Assembly: GCA_041396845.1 (NCBI GenBank)
Contig: JAWKXU010000004.1
Span: 62,001 to 126,000 of the forward strand
Direction: 5' to 3'
DNA from: JAWKXU01 sp020446465
GTDB taxonomy: Bacteria; Pseudomonadota; Alphaproteobacteria; Sphingomonadales; Sphingomonadaceae
DNA: 64,000 nucleotides
Positions 25,066 through 32,893 of the stretch are shown here, in pieces. The translations under genes and the position numbers were made by a program. Under the pieces are notes generated by a model. The model searched no databases. It was not told the origin of the DNA and was given only the letters and a program-made list of their open reading frames with translations. Position 1 is the stretch's first letter; each line of letters opens with the position of its first letter.

Positions 25066-25706
25066 CCGGTCGTTTCATCACGCTCGAAGGTGGGGAAGGG
25101 GCTGGCAAATCCACGCAAGCCAGACTGCTGGCAGAAGAACTGGAACAACGCGGCATCAGCGTTGACCTGACGCGCGAACCGGGCGGAACATCGGGTGCGG
25201 AGGCCATCCGGCAGCTTTTGCTCGATCCTGGTGAAAGCCCCTGGGGCGCAAGGGCCGAAGCCCTGTTGTTCGCAGCCGCACGGGCCGATCACGTCGAAAA
25301 ACGCATTGTGCCTGCACTGGCGGCCGGGCGCTGGGTGATATGTGATCGCTTTGTCGATTCCAGCAGGGCCTATCAGGGTGGGGCAGGCGGCTTAGACGAT
25401 GCAGACCTGATGGACCTTCACCGCGTGGGCAGCGGCGGTTTGTTGCCCGACATGACGCTGCTGCTCCTGCTGCCTGCGGAAATCGCGCAGCAACGGCTTT
25501 CGCGTCGTGCGAGCGCGGAAACGGATGCAATCGAAGCGCGCGGCGATGCCTATCATGCGCGGGTGGACACGGCTTTCAAACGCCTTGCCGAAGCCGAACC
25601 GGCGCGATTTTCCATCATCGACAGCGGCGGCGATGTCGCGCAGACCCACGCAGCCATCATGGCTGCCCTTGCTCCTCTGCTGGTGGCGACGGATACGCCA
25701 TGTTGA
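25062..25706 (+). CDS. tmk: Thymidylate kinase
   Basis: This kinase converts dTMP to dTDP. The 214-residue protein has the P-loop GGEGAGKST at residues 9-17, the DR(F/Y) motif in ICDRFVDSSRAYQGG and a lid region with RLSRRASAETD. The ATG overlaps the carboxypeptidase stop by four bases (ATGA), which selects this start over the longer frame from 25023. The holB gene follows with a 7-base overlap, a common tmk-holB pairing in bacteria. Confidence 0.95.
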   Translation: MTGRFITLEGGEGAGKSTQARLLAEELEQRGISVDLTREPGGTSGAEAIRQLLLDPGESPWGARAEALLFAAARADHVEKRIVPALAAGRWVICDRFVDSSRAYQGGAGGLDDADLMDLHRVGSGGLLPDMTLLLLLPAEIAQQRLSRRASAETDAIEARGDAYHARVDTAFKRLAEAEPARFSIIDSGGDVAQTHAAIMAALAPLLVATDTPC

Positions 25707-26656
25707 TCGGTCACGAGGAGCCTTGGGCGACGTGGCGCGCCGCCCTCGCTGGTGACCGGATGCACCATGGCTGGATACTAGCGGGGAAAGCCGGGCTGGG
25801 AAAGGCGGCCTTTGCGGCCGCCGCTGCGCGCGAACTGGTCGCCGAAGCCGGACAGGCGATGCCAGCCACGGGCGCGCACCCTGACATCATCACTCTTTCC
25901 CACCTTCCGGCGAGTCCGACAGACGAGAAAAAGCGCGAAGAGGGCAAACCTTTTGAAGTGAAACGCAGCATCGGCATTGCCCAGATCCGCGAAATGCAGC
26001 ACCGCCTTGTCACACGCCCGACGCTCGGCACGCGGCGGGCCATCATCATCGATCCGGCAGACGATCTGGAAAAGCCTGCCGCCAATGCCTTGCTTAAAAG
26101 TCTGGAAGAACCACCTGCAGGCACGTTTTTCCTGCTTGTCAGCCACCGTCCGGGGCGTTTGCTGCCCACGATCCGGTCCCGGTGTCGGCTCCTGCGCTTC
26201 CCGGCTGTCGACGATGCCGCCATTGATACGCTCTTGCGGGATGCGGTGCCGGATTCCGACGGTGCTGCCCGCGCCGCAGCGATTGCCGCCGCACAGGGCG
26301 CCCCAGGCACAGCCTTGCAGTTCATCAAAGAGGATCTTGCCGAAATTTACGCTTTGATGCGCCAGATTGTGGCTGAAGGCGATCGGGGATTCTCGCATCG
26401 CGGCAAACTCGCCCGCGCGATCGGCGCACGACCGGGACGGGAACGCATACAGGCTGTGATGGAACTGGCGCGCGGCGCACTATCGAGCCAGATGCGGACA
26501 GCCGATGGTCAACGCCTTGCCCGCGTGATCGAAGCGCACAGCCGCCTGTCGAAGCTCACTGGCATTGCTCCCACTTACAATTTCGACCCCGGCTTGCTGA
26601 TTATGGACATCGGCACCTTGCTCGCTCAGGCCGCGCCCGATAGGGAAGCCGCCTGA
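25700..26656 (+). CDS. holB: DNA polymerase III delta prime subunit
   Basis: This clamp-loader subunit helps place the sliding clamp at primed DNA. The 318 residues have an AAA+ fold with a P-loop-like AGKAGLGKA (ends in Ala, so ATP hydrolysis is unlikely, as for delta prime), a sensor-1 region in LEEPPAGTFFLLVSH and the arginine-finger motif (SRC) in RSRCRLLRFP. The cysteine zinc module found in many homologues is not evident. Its position after tmk and before metG and tatD is a widely kept gene order and supports the call. Confidence 0.92.
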   Translation: MLIGHEEPWATWRAALAGDRMHHGWILAGKAGLGKAAFAAAAARELVAEAGQAMPATGAHPDIITLSHLPASPTDEKKREEGKPFEVKRSIGIAQIREMQHRLVTRPTLGTRRAIIIDPADDLEKPAANALLKSLEEPPAGTFFLLVSHRPGRLLPTIRSRCRLLRFPAVDDAAIDTLLRDAVPDSDGAARAAAIAAAQGAPGTALQFIKEDLAEIYALMRQIVAEGDRGFSHRGKLARAIGARPGRERIQAVMELARGALSSQMRTADGQRLARVIEAHSRLSKLTGIAPTYNFDPGLLIMDIGTLLAQAAPDREAA

Positions 26657-26700
26657 CGCAACCCCCGAACGCCAGCAGGACTGGAAAGGCAAAGGCCCCG

Positions 26701-28248
26701 ATGGGCGAACCATATTACCTGACAACCGCTATCAGTTATCCCAACGGAAAGCCCCACATCGGCCACGCTTATGAAGCGATTGCCGCTGACGTCATCGCGC
26801 GTTTCCAGCGCCTGATGGGGCGTGACGTGCGCTTCCAGACCGGTACGGACGAACACGGGCTGAAGATGGCGCAGAAGGCTCGTGAGCTGGGACAGTCACC
26901 GCAGCAGCTTGCAGATGAAATGGCTAGCTACTTCATCGCTATGTGCGATGGTCTTGATATCAGTTATGATCGGTTTATCCGCACCAGCGAACCGTGCCAC
27001 CACGAAGCAAGCCGCGCGATCTGGAAAGCGATGGCAGCCAATGGTGATCTGTATCTCGATCGCTACGAAGGCTGGTATTCCGTCCGCGATGAAGCCTATT
27101 ACGACGAAAGCGAACTGGTTGAAGGGGAAGGGGGCGAAAAACTCTCTCCGCAAGGAACGCCAGTTGAATGGACGGTGGAGGAAAGCTGGTTCTTTCGCCT
27201 TTCGTCCTATCAGGACAAACTGCTCACGCTCTTTCGTGAAAACCCGGATTTCATCCAGCCCGAAAGCCGCCGCAATGAAATGATCGCCTTTGTTTCAGGC
27301 GGGTTACGCGATCTTTCTATCTCGCGGACCAGCTTTGACTGGGGTGTGAAAGTTCCGGGTAGCGAAAACCATGTGATGTATGTCTGGGTCGATGCCTTGA
27401 CGAATTACATCACTGGCCTTGGATACCCCGATACATCGGGCGATTTTGCGAAATACTGGCCGGCGGACCTTCACCTGATCGGCAAGGATATCGTGCGGTT
27501 CCACACCGTCTATTGGCCCGCTTTCCTGATGAGCGCGGGGTTGCCGTTGCCGAAAAAGGTGTTTGGCCATGGGTTCCTGCTCAATCGCGGGCAAAAGGAA
27601 TCGAAGTCTCTGGGCAATGTGACTGACCCGATGACGTTGGCGGAAACATACGGCGTTGACGTGCTGCGCTATTTCCTGATGCGCGAAGTCGCCTTCGGGC
27701 AAGATGGCAGCTATTCACCGGAAGCTATTGTTTTACGCAGCAATGCTGAACTTGCCAACAGCTTTGGGAACCTTGCCCAGCGCGTGATGTCATTCATTGC
27801 GAAAAACTGCGACGGTCAGTTTACGGCCAGCGCGGCACCTACTGATGAGGATGTGACATTACGGGCCAAAGTGCAGGAGGCCTGTCGCACGGCGCTTCCC
27901 CAGGCGTTTGAGCGGCTTGCATTCTCCGTTGGGCTGGAATCCTGGATGCAGGCCGTATTCGCCTGCAACGCCTATATTGATGAGCAGGCACCGTGGGCCT
28001 TGCGCAAGACTGATCCTGAAAGGATGGAGCGGGTACTCGCAACCTTGTGCGGTTGCATACGCGACCTTGCCATTGCAGTCAGCCCGGTGACGCCTGCGGC
28101 GAGCGCCAAAGTGCTCGACGCGTTATGTATTCCTGCCGATGAGCGGACTTATGCGGCGCTCGATACGGATATCGCGACCGGCGAAATCCGGGTCGATAAT
28201 CCGCGCCCGGTTTTCCCGCGCCTTGATCTCCCCGAAGAAGTCGCGTGA
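26701..28248 (+). CDS. metG: Methionyl-tRNA synthetase
   Basis: This class I synthetase charges tRNA-Met. The 515 residues have the HIGH motif in PHIGHAYEA, a KMSKS variant KESKSLGN and an anticodon-binding helical domain with ESWMQAVFACN. It lacks the C-terminal EMAP/dimerisation domain. In the connective peptide the zinc-binding cysteines of many bacterial enzymes are missing: the region reads YSVRDEAYYDESEL. It is therefore of the zinc-free short type. The start ATG follows holB by 44 bases. Its TGA overlaps the tatD start by one base. Confidence 0.95.
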   Translation: MGEPYYLTTAISYPNGKPHIGHAYEAIAADVIARFQRLMGRDVRFQTGTDEHGLKMAQKARELGQSPQQLADEMASYFIAMCDGLDISYDRFIRTSEPCHHEASRAIWKAMAANGDLYLDRYEGWYSVRDEAYYDESELVEGEGGEKLSPQGTPVEWTVEESWFFRLSSYQDKLLTLFRENPDFIQPESRRNEMIAFVSGGLRDLSISRTSFDWGVKVPGSENHVMYVWVDALTNYITGLGYPDTSGDFAKYWPADLHLIGKDIVRFHTVYWPAFLMSAGLPLPKKVFGHGFLLNRGQKESKSLGNVTDPMTLAETYGVDVLRYFLMREVAFGQDGSYSPEAIVLRSNAELANSFGNLAQRVMSFIAKNCDGQFTASAAPTDEDVTLRAKVQEACRTALPQAFERLAFSVGLESWMQAVFACNAYIDEQAPWALRKTDPERMERVLATLCGCIRDLAIAVSPVTPAASAKVLDALCIPADERTYAALDTDIATGEIRVDNPRPVFPRLDLPEEVA

Positions 28249-29024
28249 TGTTGATCGATTCTCACTGTCACCTCGAATACAAGGGGCTCGTCGAAGACCA
28301 GCAGGGGGTGCTTACCCGTGCGCGCGACGCTGGTGTGACCGGGATGCTCAACATTTCGACACGCAAGAGCGAATGGGATCAGGTCGTAGCTACCGCCGCA
28401 AGAGAGTCGGACGTTTGGGCAAGCGTTGGCATCCATCCGCACGAAGCGGACGCTCACGCTGACCTTGATCGCGCCGCGCTTCTTGCCGCAGCAGAGCACC
28501 CCAAAGTGATTGGCATTGGTGAAACTGGCCTCGATTATTATTACGACAAGTCCGACCGCGCTGTGCAGCAGGCATTGTTCCGCACCCATATCGGCGTTGC
28601 CCGCGAAACAGGCTTGCCCATCATCATCCACACGCGCGATGCCGAGGCGGACACCGCTGCCATCCTGGCCGATGAGATGGAGAAGGGGGCTTTCCCGGCC
28701 CTTATTCACTGTTTCACAGCGTCTGCTGATTTTGCACGAACCGTTCTTGATCTCGGTCTAACGATTTCCCTGTCGGGGATCGTGACATTCAAGAATGCCA
28801 AGGACTTGCAGGATATAGCCCGGACTATTCCGAAAGACCGTCTGCTAGTCGAAACCGACGCGCCATTCCTTGCCCCGGTGCCCCATCGTGGTAAAACCTG
28901 TGAACCGGGGTTCGTTGCAAATACCGCCGCATTCGTAGCGGAATTGCGGGGCGTTGAGACTGCAGAACTTGCAACAGAAACCAGCAGTAACTTCTTCAAC
29001 CTCTTTGCGAAAGCGCGCATGTGA
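28248..29024 (+). CDS. tatD: TatD-family metal-dependent hydrolase/DNase
   Basis: The 258-residue TIM barrel has the family's metal ligands: HxH in DSHCHLEY, Glu in GIGETGLDYYY, His in IIHTRDAE, His in LIHCFTAS and Asp in VETDAPFLAP. Family members have 3'-5' exonuclease activity and act in DNA or tRNA quality control. The ATG at 28248 shares one base with the metG stop. The next gene starts on its last bases. The order metG-tatD-MBL hydrolase is common in alphaproteobacteria. Confidence 0.92.
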   Translation: MLIDSHCHLEYKGLVEDQQGVLTRARDAGVTGMLNISTRKSEWDQVVATAARESDVWASVGIHPHEADAHADLDRAALLAAAEHPKVIGIGETGLDYYYDKSDRAVQQALFRTHIGVARETGLPIIIHTRDAEADTAAILADEMEKGAFPALIHCFTASADFARTVLDLGLTISLSGIVTFKNAKDLQDIARTIPKDRLLVETDAPFLAPVPHRGKTCEPGFVANTAAFVAELRGVETAELATETSSNFFNLFAKARM

Positions 29025-29791
29025 AGTTGTTGATGCTCGGTTCCGGCACATCATCGGGTGTGCCGCGCGTTGGAAACGACTGGGGCGCTTGCGACCCCAA
29101 CGAACCGCGCAACCGGCGCACGCGCGTTTCGATACTTGTTGAAAGCAGCAGCGGATCACGTTTGCTGGTCGATACCTCAACCGACTTGCGCTATCAGCTA
29201 CTGACCAATGATATCGACCGGATTGACGCTGTTTTCTGGACACACGATCACGCCGACCATTGCCACGGTATCGATGACTTGCGCTCATTGCGCTATGGCA
29301 GAAGCGGTCCGCTGCCGGGGTTCGCGAATGACGAGGTTGTGCGCCGCCTGCGACAGCGTTTCGGCTATGTCTTTGCTGGGCAGCATGGCTATCCGACCAT
29401 TGTCAGCCTTGAAAACCTGGATCGCGTCCGGATGTTTGGCGGGATTGGCATAGAAACCTGCCAGATGCCGCATGGGCCTGCGGAATCCACCGCATTCCGC
29501 TTCGATGAAAATGGTAGGTCTCTTGCTTATGCAACTGATTTCAGTGCCATTACTGGTGAAATGATCGACATCATGGATGGTGTGGATGTGCTCGTCGTCG
29601 ATTGCCTTCGCCGCGATCCACATCCAACCCATGCGAACCTTTCGATGGCGCTGGAATTAGGCGAGCGCTGTCGTGCTGACCGGATTGTATTGACGCATCT
29701 CGACAAGTCTATGGATTATCAAAGCCTTTCATCCGAAGTTCCGCACAATGTCATTGTCGGCTATGATGGGCTTTCAATTGATCTTTGCTGA
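29021..29791 (+). CDS. MBL-fold metallo-hydrolase (PhnP-like)
   Basis: The 256-residue protein begins MKLLMLGSGTSSGVP and has the metallo-beta-lactamase fold signature HDHADHCHGIDD, a later metal-ligand aspartate in AYATDFSAI and histidines in THLDKS. These features fit the PhnP/cyclic phosphodiesterase branch; PhnP hydrolyses cyclic ribose phosphates. No phosphonate genes are near, so the exact reaction is open. The start is a GTG overlapping the tatD stop by four bases (GTGA), implying translational coupling. Confidence 0.88.
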   Translation: MKLLMLGSGTSSGVPRVGNDWGACDPNEPRNRRTRVSILVESSSGSRLLVDTSTDLRYQLLTNDIDRIDAVFWTHDHADHCHGIDDLRSLRYGRSGPLPGFANDEVVRRLRQRFGYVFAGQHGYPTIVSLENLDRVRMFGGIGIETCQMPHGPAESTAFRFDENGRSLAYATDFSAITGEMIDIMDGVDVLVVDCLRRDPHPTHANLSMALELGERCRADRIVLTHLDKSMDYQSLSSEVPHNVIVGYDGLSIDLC

Positions 29792-29809
29792 CCGCGATAT
29801 GGTGTGACG

Positions 29810-29980
29810 ATGCAATACCATTGGGCATCACTTGTTTTTCTGCTGGCTGCTCTGATTTTGCCGCTTGCCGCATTGCGTGATCGGCGCCTTCAAGGGCGTA
29901 AAATCATGAAGCTCGCGCTCATCTGGGTGGCGATCTTTGCGGGCGCTGTCCTTGTCATCGGGGTTCTGGGCCTTGCCTGA
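29810..29980 (+). CDS. Small two-span membrane protein, 56 residues
   Basis: The reading frame MQYHWASLVFLLAALILPLA, then LRDRRLQGRKIMKLAL and a second hydrophobic stretch ending GVLGLA, gives two predicted membrane segments joined by a basic loop. The ATG lies 18 bases after the MBL gene stop. I do not recognise a family, but the composition and tight spacing support a real gene. AT-rich DNA follows before mazG. Confidence 0.55.
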   Translation: MQYHWASLVFLLAALILPLAALRDRRLQGRKIMKLALIWVAIFAGAVLVIGVLGLA

Positions 29981-30042
29981 TATGATATTATTTAACATAA
30001 TATATATTATCAATCCAATATGCATCGGTATTCCAAAACCTC

Positions 30043-30813
30043 ATGTCTGACACCATCCACCGCCTCCTCTCGATCATGGCCCGCCTGCGCGATCCGGAAC
30101 GCGGGTGTGAATGGGACTGCGCGCAAACCTTCGCCACGATTGCGCCATATACCATCGAGGAAGCCTACGAAGTCGCCGACGCCATTTCCCGAAGCGATAT
30201 GGAGGAACTGCGCGGCGAGCTTGGCGATCTGTTGCTGCAAGTCGTATTCCACGCCCGCATTGCCGAAGAAGCCGGACATTTCGACTTCGATGCTGTCGTC
30301 ACGGCAATTGCTGACAAGATGGAGGCCCGCCATCCGCATATCTTTGCAGGCCAGGTCGACGATCGTGACCGTGAAACACGCTGGGAAGCGCTAAAGGAAC
30401 AGGAGCGCGCACAAAAAGGCGCATCAAGCGCGATGGATGGGGTCGCACGGGCCTTGCCAGCCTTACTGCGGGCGGAAAAGCTCCAGAAACGTGCTGCGCG
30501 TCAAGGGTTCGATTGGGACGATACCGAAGGACCGGCGTCAAAACTGTGCGAAGAGATTGACGAGTTGCGAACCGCGCTGCCCGAGCATCGCATGGAAGAA
30601 GCTGGCGATCTTCTGTTTGCTGCCGTCAATCTTGTGAGGGCTTACGGTATAGCCCCCGAAGACGCTTTGCGCGCAGGCAACGACAAGTTTGAGCGCCGCT
30701 ATCGTGCGATGGAAGATATTGCGGGCGCGGCGTTTCCAACTCTTTCGCTTGACGAGAAAGAGGCTTTGTGGAGAGCCGTCAAACACAATGAACAACACCT
30801 GCCAAAGGATTGA
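30043..30813 (+). CDS. mazG: Nucleoside triphosphate pyrophosphohydrolase
   Basis: MazG hydrolyses (d)NTPs to monophosphates and pyrophosphate, limiting aberrant nucleotides and lowering ppGpp in E. coli. The 256 residues contain two MazG domains: the first with CEWDCAQTFATI, EEAYEVADAI and ELGDLLLQVVFH, the second with EEIDELRTALPE and EEAGDLLFAAVNLVR. An AT-rich stretch precedes the start. The gene converges on hflX, and the two stop codons abut within TGATCA (30811-30816). Confidence 0.93.
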   Translation: MSDTIHRLLSIMARLRDPERGCEWDCAQTFATIAPYTIEEAYEVADAISRSDMEELRGELGDLLLQVVFHARIAEEAGHFDFDAVVTAIADKMEARHPHIFAGQVDDRDRETRWEALKEQERAQKGASSAMDGVARALPALLRAEKLQKRAARQGFDWDDTEGPASKLCEEIDELRTALPEHRMEEAGDLLFAAVNLVRAYGIAPEDALRAGNDKFERRYRAMEDIAGAAFPTLSLDEKEALWRAVKHNEQHLPKD

Positions 30814-32094
30814 TCAGCCGAGACTTTCAAAACGCCCCAGTTCACGTTGCGACAAGCGAACCGTCAGCTTGCGCAAAGGCCCCTCCTCACCCACGCCGCC
30901 GTCGACGTCCTGCATGACATCGCCATGGGCATAAAGCCAGGCGAGACGCTGTCCGCCCGATGCAGGCAAGATAAACTCATGCACGCGCGCGTCGTTCGTC
31001 AACAACTCGCCAAGCCGTGCCAGCAAGGCATCAACGCCTTCGCCAGTTATCGCAGAAACGGGGATAATGTCCGCATTGCCTGCCGCTAAAGCGGCCAGTT
31101 CATCGCGGCGAACGGGATCAAGCGCATCCCACTTGTTCCAGACCTCAACAATCGGGATTGGCGCCGCTGCCTCCTCCCCTTCTCCGCCTGTCACGCCAAG
31201 GTCAGCGAGTATTTCCTCCACTTCCTGCTTTTGCGCGGCAGCCGCCGGGCTGGCCATATCGCGCACATGGCAAATGACATCAGCGCCCGTCACCTCTTCC
31301 AGCGTAGCGCGAAAGGCCGCAACAAGCTGGGTCGGCAAATCCGAAATGAAACCGACCGTATCGGACAGGATAGCCTTGTTCACCGCTGGGAGCGCAATTG
31401 CCCGCATCGTCGGGTCGAGCGTGGCGAAGAGCATGTCTTCGGCCATCACCTCTGCCCCTGTCAGGCGATTGAATAACGTCGATTTTCCGGCATTGGTGTA
31501 ACCGACAAGGGCTATAACGGGCCAAGGCGCTTTCTCCCGCCTGCCGCGATGCAGGCCACGCGTCCGACGCACCTGATCCAGTTCGCGCCGCAAGCGCCCC
31601 ATACGGGCACGGATCATGCGCCGATCCGCCTCGATCTGTGTCTCCCCCGGCCCACCGAGAAAGCCGAACCCACCGCGCTGCCGTTCGAGGTGAGTCCAGC
31701 TACGCACAAGGCGGCTCTGCTGATAATCGAGATGCGCCAGTTCAACTTGCAAGCGCCCTTCGGCCGTTGCCGCGCGTTCCCCGAATATCTCAAGGATCAG
31801 GCCGGTCCGGTCGATAACCTTGCGCTTCAGCCTGTCTTCAAGATTACGCTGCTGAATTGCCGAGAGCGCGCCATCGACGATAACGAGCTCCGCTTCATGC
31901 AAATTGCAGGTGTCGGCAATGCGCTGCACCTGCCCTTCCCCGAACAGGGTGGCAGGCCGCGCATCGCGAATTGGAACGATGAAACTTTCAGCAACGACAA
32001 TGCCGATTGCAAGTGCGAGACTGCCGATCTCCTCCAGCCGTGCCGCTGAATCAATCGTATAGGCTTTGCCCCTGATATCCGGGCACACGACCAC
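30814..32094 (-). CDS. hflX: GTPase HflX
   Basis: HflX is a ribosome-associated GTPase that splits or rescues ribosomes under stress. The frame contains the HflX N-terminal domain (ATLFGEGQVQRI, VDGALSAIQQRNLED), a helical hinge with GGPGETQIEADRR, and a GTPase domain with G1 GYTNAGKST, G3 DTVGFI and G4 NKWD. The first standard start, GTG at 32094, cuts into the first strand (RAVVVCPD). In frame, a CTG at 32145 overlaps the hfq stop as C-TGA and would restore a natural N-terminus of 17 more residues. It follows hfq in the conserved hfq-hflX pair. Confidence 0.93.
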   Translation of the reverse strand: MVVCPDIRGKAYTIDSAARLEEIGSLALAIGIVVAESFIVPIRDARPATLFGEGQVQRIADTCNLHEAELVIVDGALSAIQQRNLEDRLKRKVIDRTGLILEIFGERAATAEGRLQVELAHLDYQQSRLVRSWTHLERQRGGFGFLGGPGETQIEADRRMIRARMGRLRRELDQVRRTRGLHRGRREKAPWPVIALVGYTNAGKSTLFNRLTGAEVMAEDMLFATLDPTMRAIALPAVNKAILSDTVGFISDLPTQLVAAFRATLEEVTGADVICHVRDMASPAAAAQKQEVEEILADLGVTGGEGEEAAAPIPIVEVWNKWDALDPVRRDELAALAAGNADIIPVSAITGEGVDALLARLGELLTNDARVHEFILPASGGQRLAWLYAHGDVMQDVDGGVGEEGPLRKLTVRLSQRELGRFESLG

Positions 32095-32141
32095 AGCCCG
32101 CGCACCGCGGGTAACTTCATCAACTGGTTCCAGGCCGAAAC

Positions 32142-32717
32142 TCAGTCTTCGAAATCCTCATCCTCGTCGTGATCCATCAGATCAACGTGCGTTGCAGGCT
32201 GAATTGTGGAGACAGCGTGCTTGTAGGCAAGCTGCACATAGCCTTCCCTCTCCAGCATTGTGGAGAACAGGTCGAAAGCAGCGATGCGGCCTTGCAGCAT
32301 GACGCCATTCACAAGGAACATCGTCACCTGAACGCCAGCCTCGCGCACCCTGCTGAGGAAAACATCCTGCAACAACCGCTGTTTACGATTTATCTCGCCG
32401 ATATCGGCGAACTGGTCGGCATCAATTGGCTGACCCGGCATGATGGTGGAAATGGCGTGTTTATAGACAAGCTGGGACTGCCCATCACGGCGCAACAGAA
32501 TGGAAAAGTTGTCAAACCACGTGACAATGCCCTGCAACTTCACACCTTTGACGAGGAACATCGTCACGGGCGTTTTTTCCTTGCGCAGCAGGTTGAGAAA
32601 GGCGTCCTGCAGGCTTTGGCGTTTGCCTGACGCATCAACTGCCGGGATTGGTTTGGGCTTGGGGGCTTCGACCGGTTTGGGTCGGGGGCGCGCAGATAAT
32701 GTTCGGCCTGTGGTCAT
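32142..32717 (-). CDS. hfq: RNA chaperone Hfq with two tandem Sm domains
   Basis: Hfq binds small RNAs and mRNAs as a ring of six Sm domains. A normal Hfq has 70-100 residues; this one has 191, with a Pro/Lys-rich N-terminus (1-33), Sm domain 1 (about 34-95: SLQDAFLN, VKGVKLQG, YKHAIST), a linker (96-113), Sm domain 2 (about 114-175: LLQDVFLS, VNGVMLQG, YKHAVST) and an acidic tail DHDEDEDFED. Domain 1 is closer to canonical Hfq; in domain 2 several surface positions change. A trimer would give a pseudo-hexamer. The gene keeps its usual place between ntrX and hflX. I recall tandem Hfq being noted for Novosphingobium, but did not check. Confidence 0.95.
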   Translation of the reverse strand: MTTGRTLSARPRPKPVEAPKPKPIPAVDASGKRQSLQDAFLNLLRKEKTPVTMFLVKGVKLQGIVTWFDNFSILLRRDGQSQLVYKHAISTIMPGQPIDADQFADIGEINRKQRLLQDVFLSRVREAGVQVTMFLVNGVMLQGRIAAFDLFSTMLEREGYVQLAYKHAVSTIQPATHVDLMDHDEDEDFED

Positions 32718-32775
32718 CGTTCGTGACTCCTTTTTGTTGGCGGAATAGCTGACCTGTTCTTCCGCATTCTGGCGA

Positions 32776-32805
32776 TTAAACCCACCTGAACGAGGCGTGG
32801 TTTAA
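32776..32805. repeat. Inverted repeat between ntrX and hfq
   Basis: TTAAACC (32776-32782) pairs with GGTTTAA (32799-32805). On the minus strand it lies 59 bases ahead of the hfq start, so it may be a 5'-leader hairpin of hfq mRNA or part of the end of ntrX mRNA. No T run follows it. Confidence 0.35.
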
Positions 32806-32893
32806 CAACCGGTGATGGCAGCCATTTTACGATATTTGACGCAGCGCGCAATAAAAAATTGTGCACCTGCACAATGGAGCGATCCCAACTACC

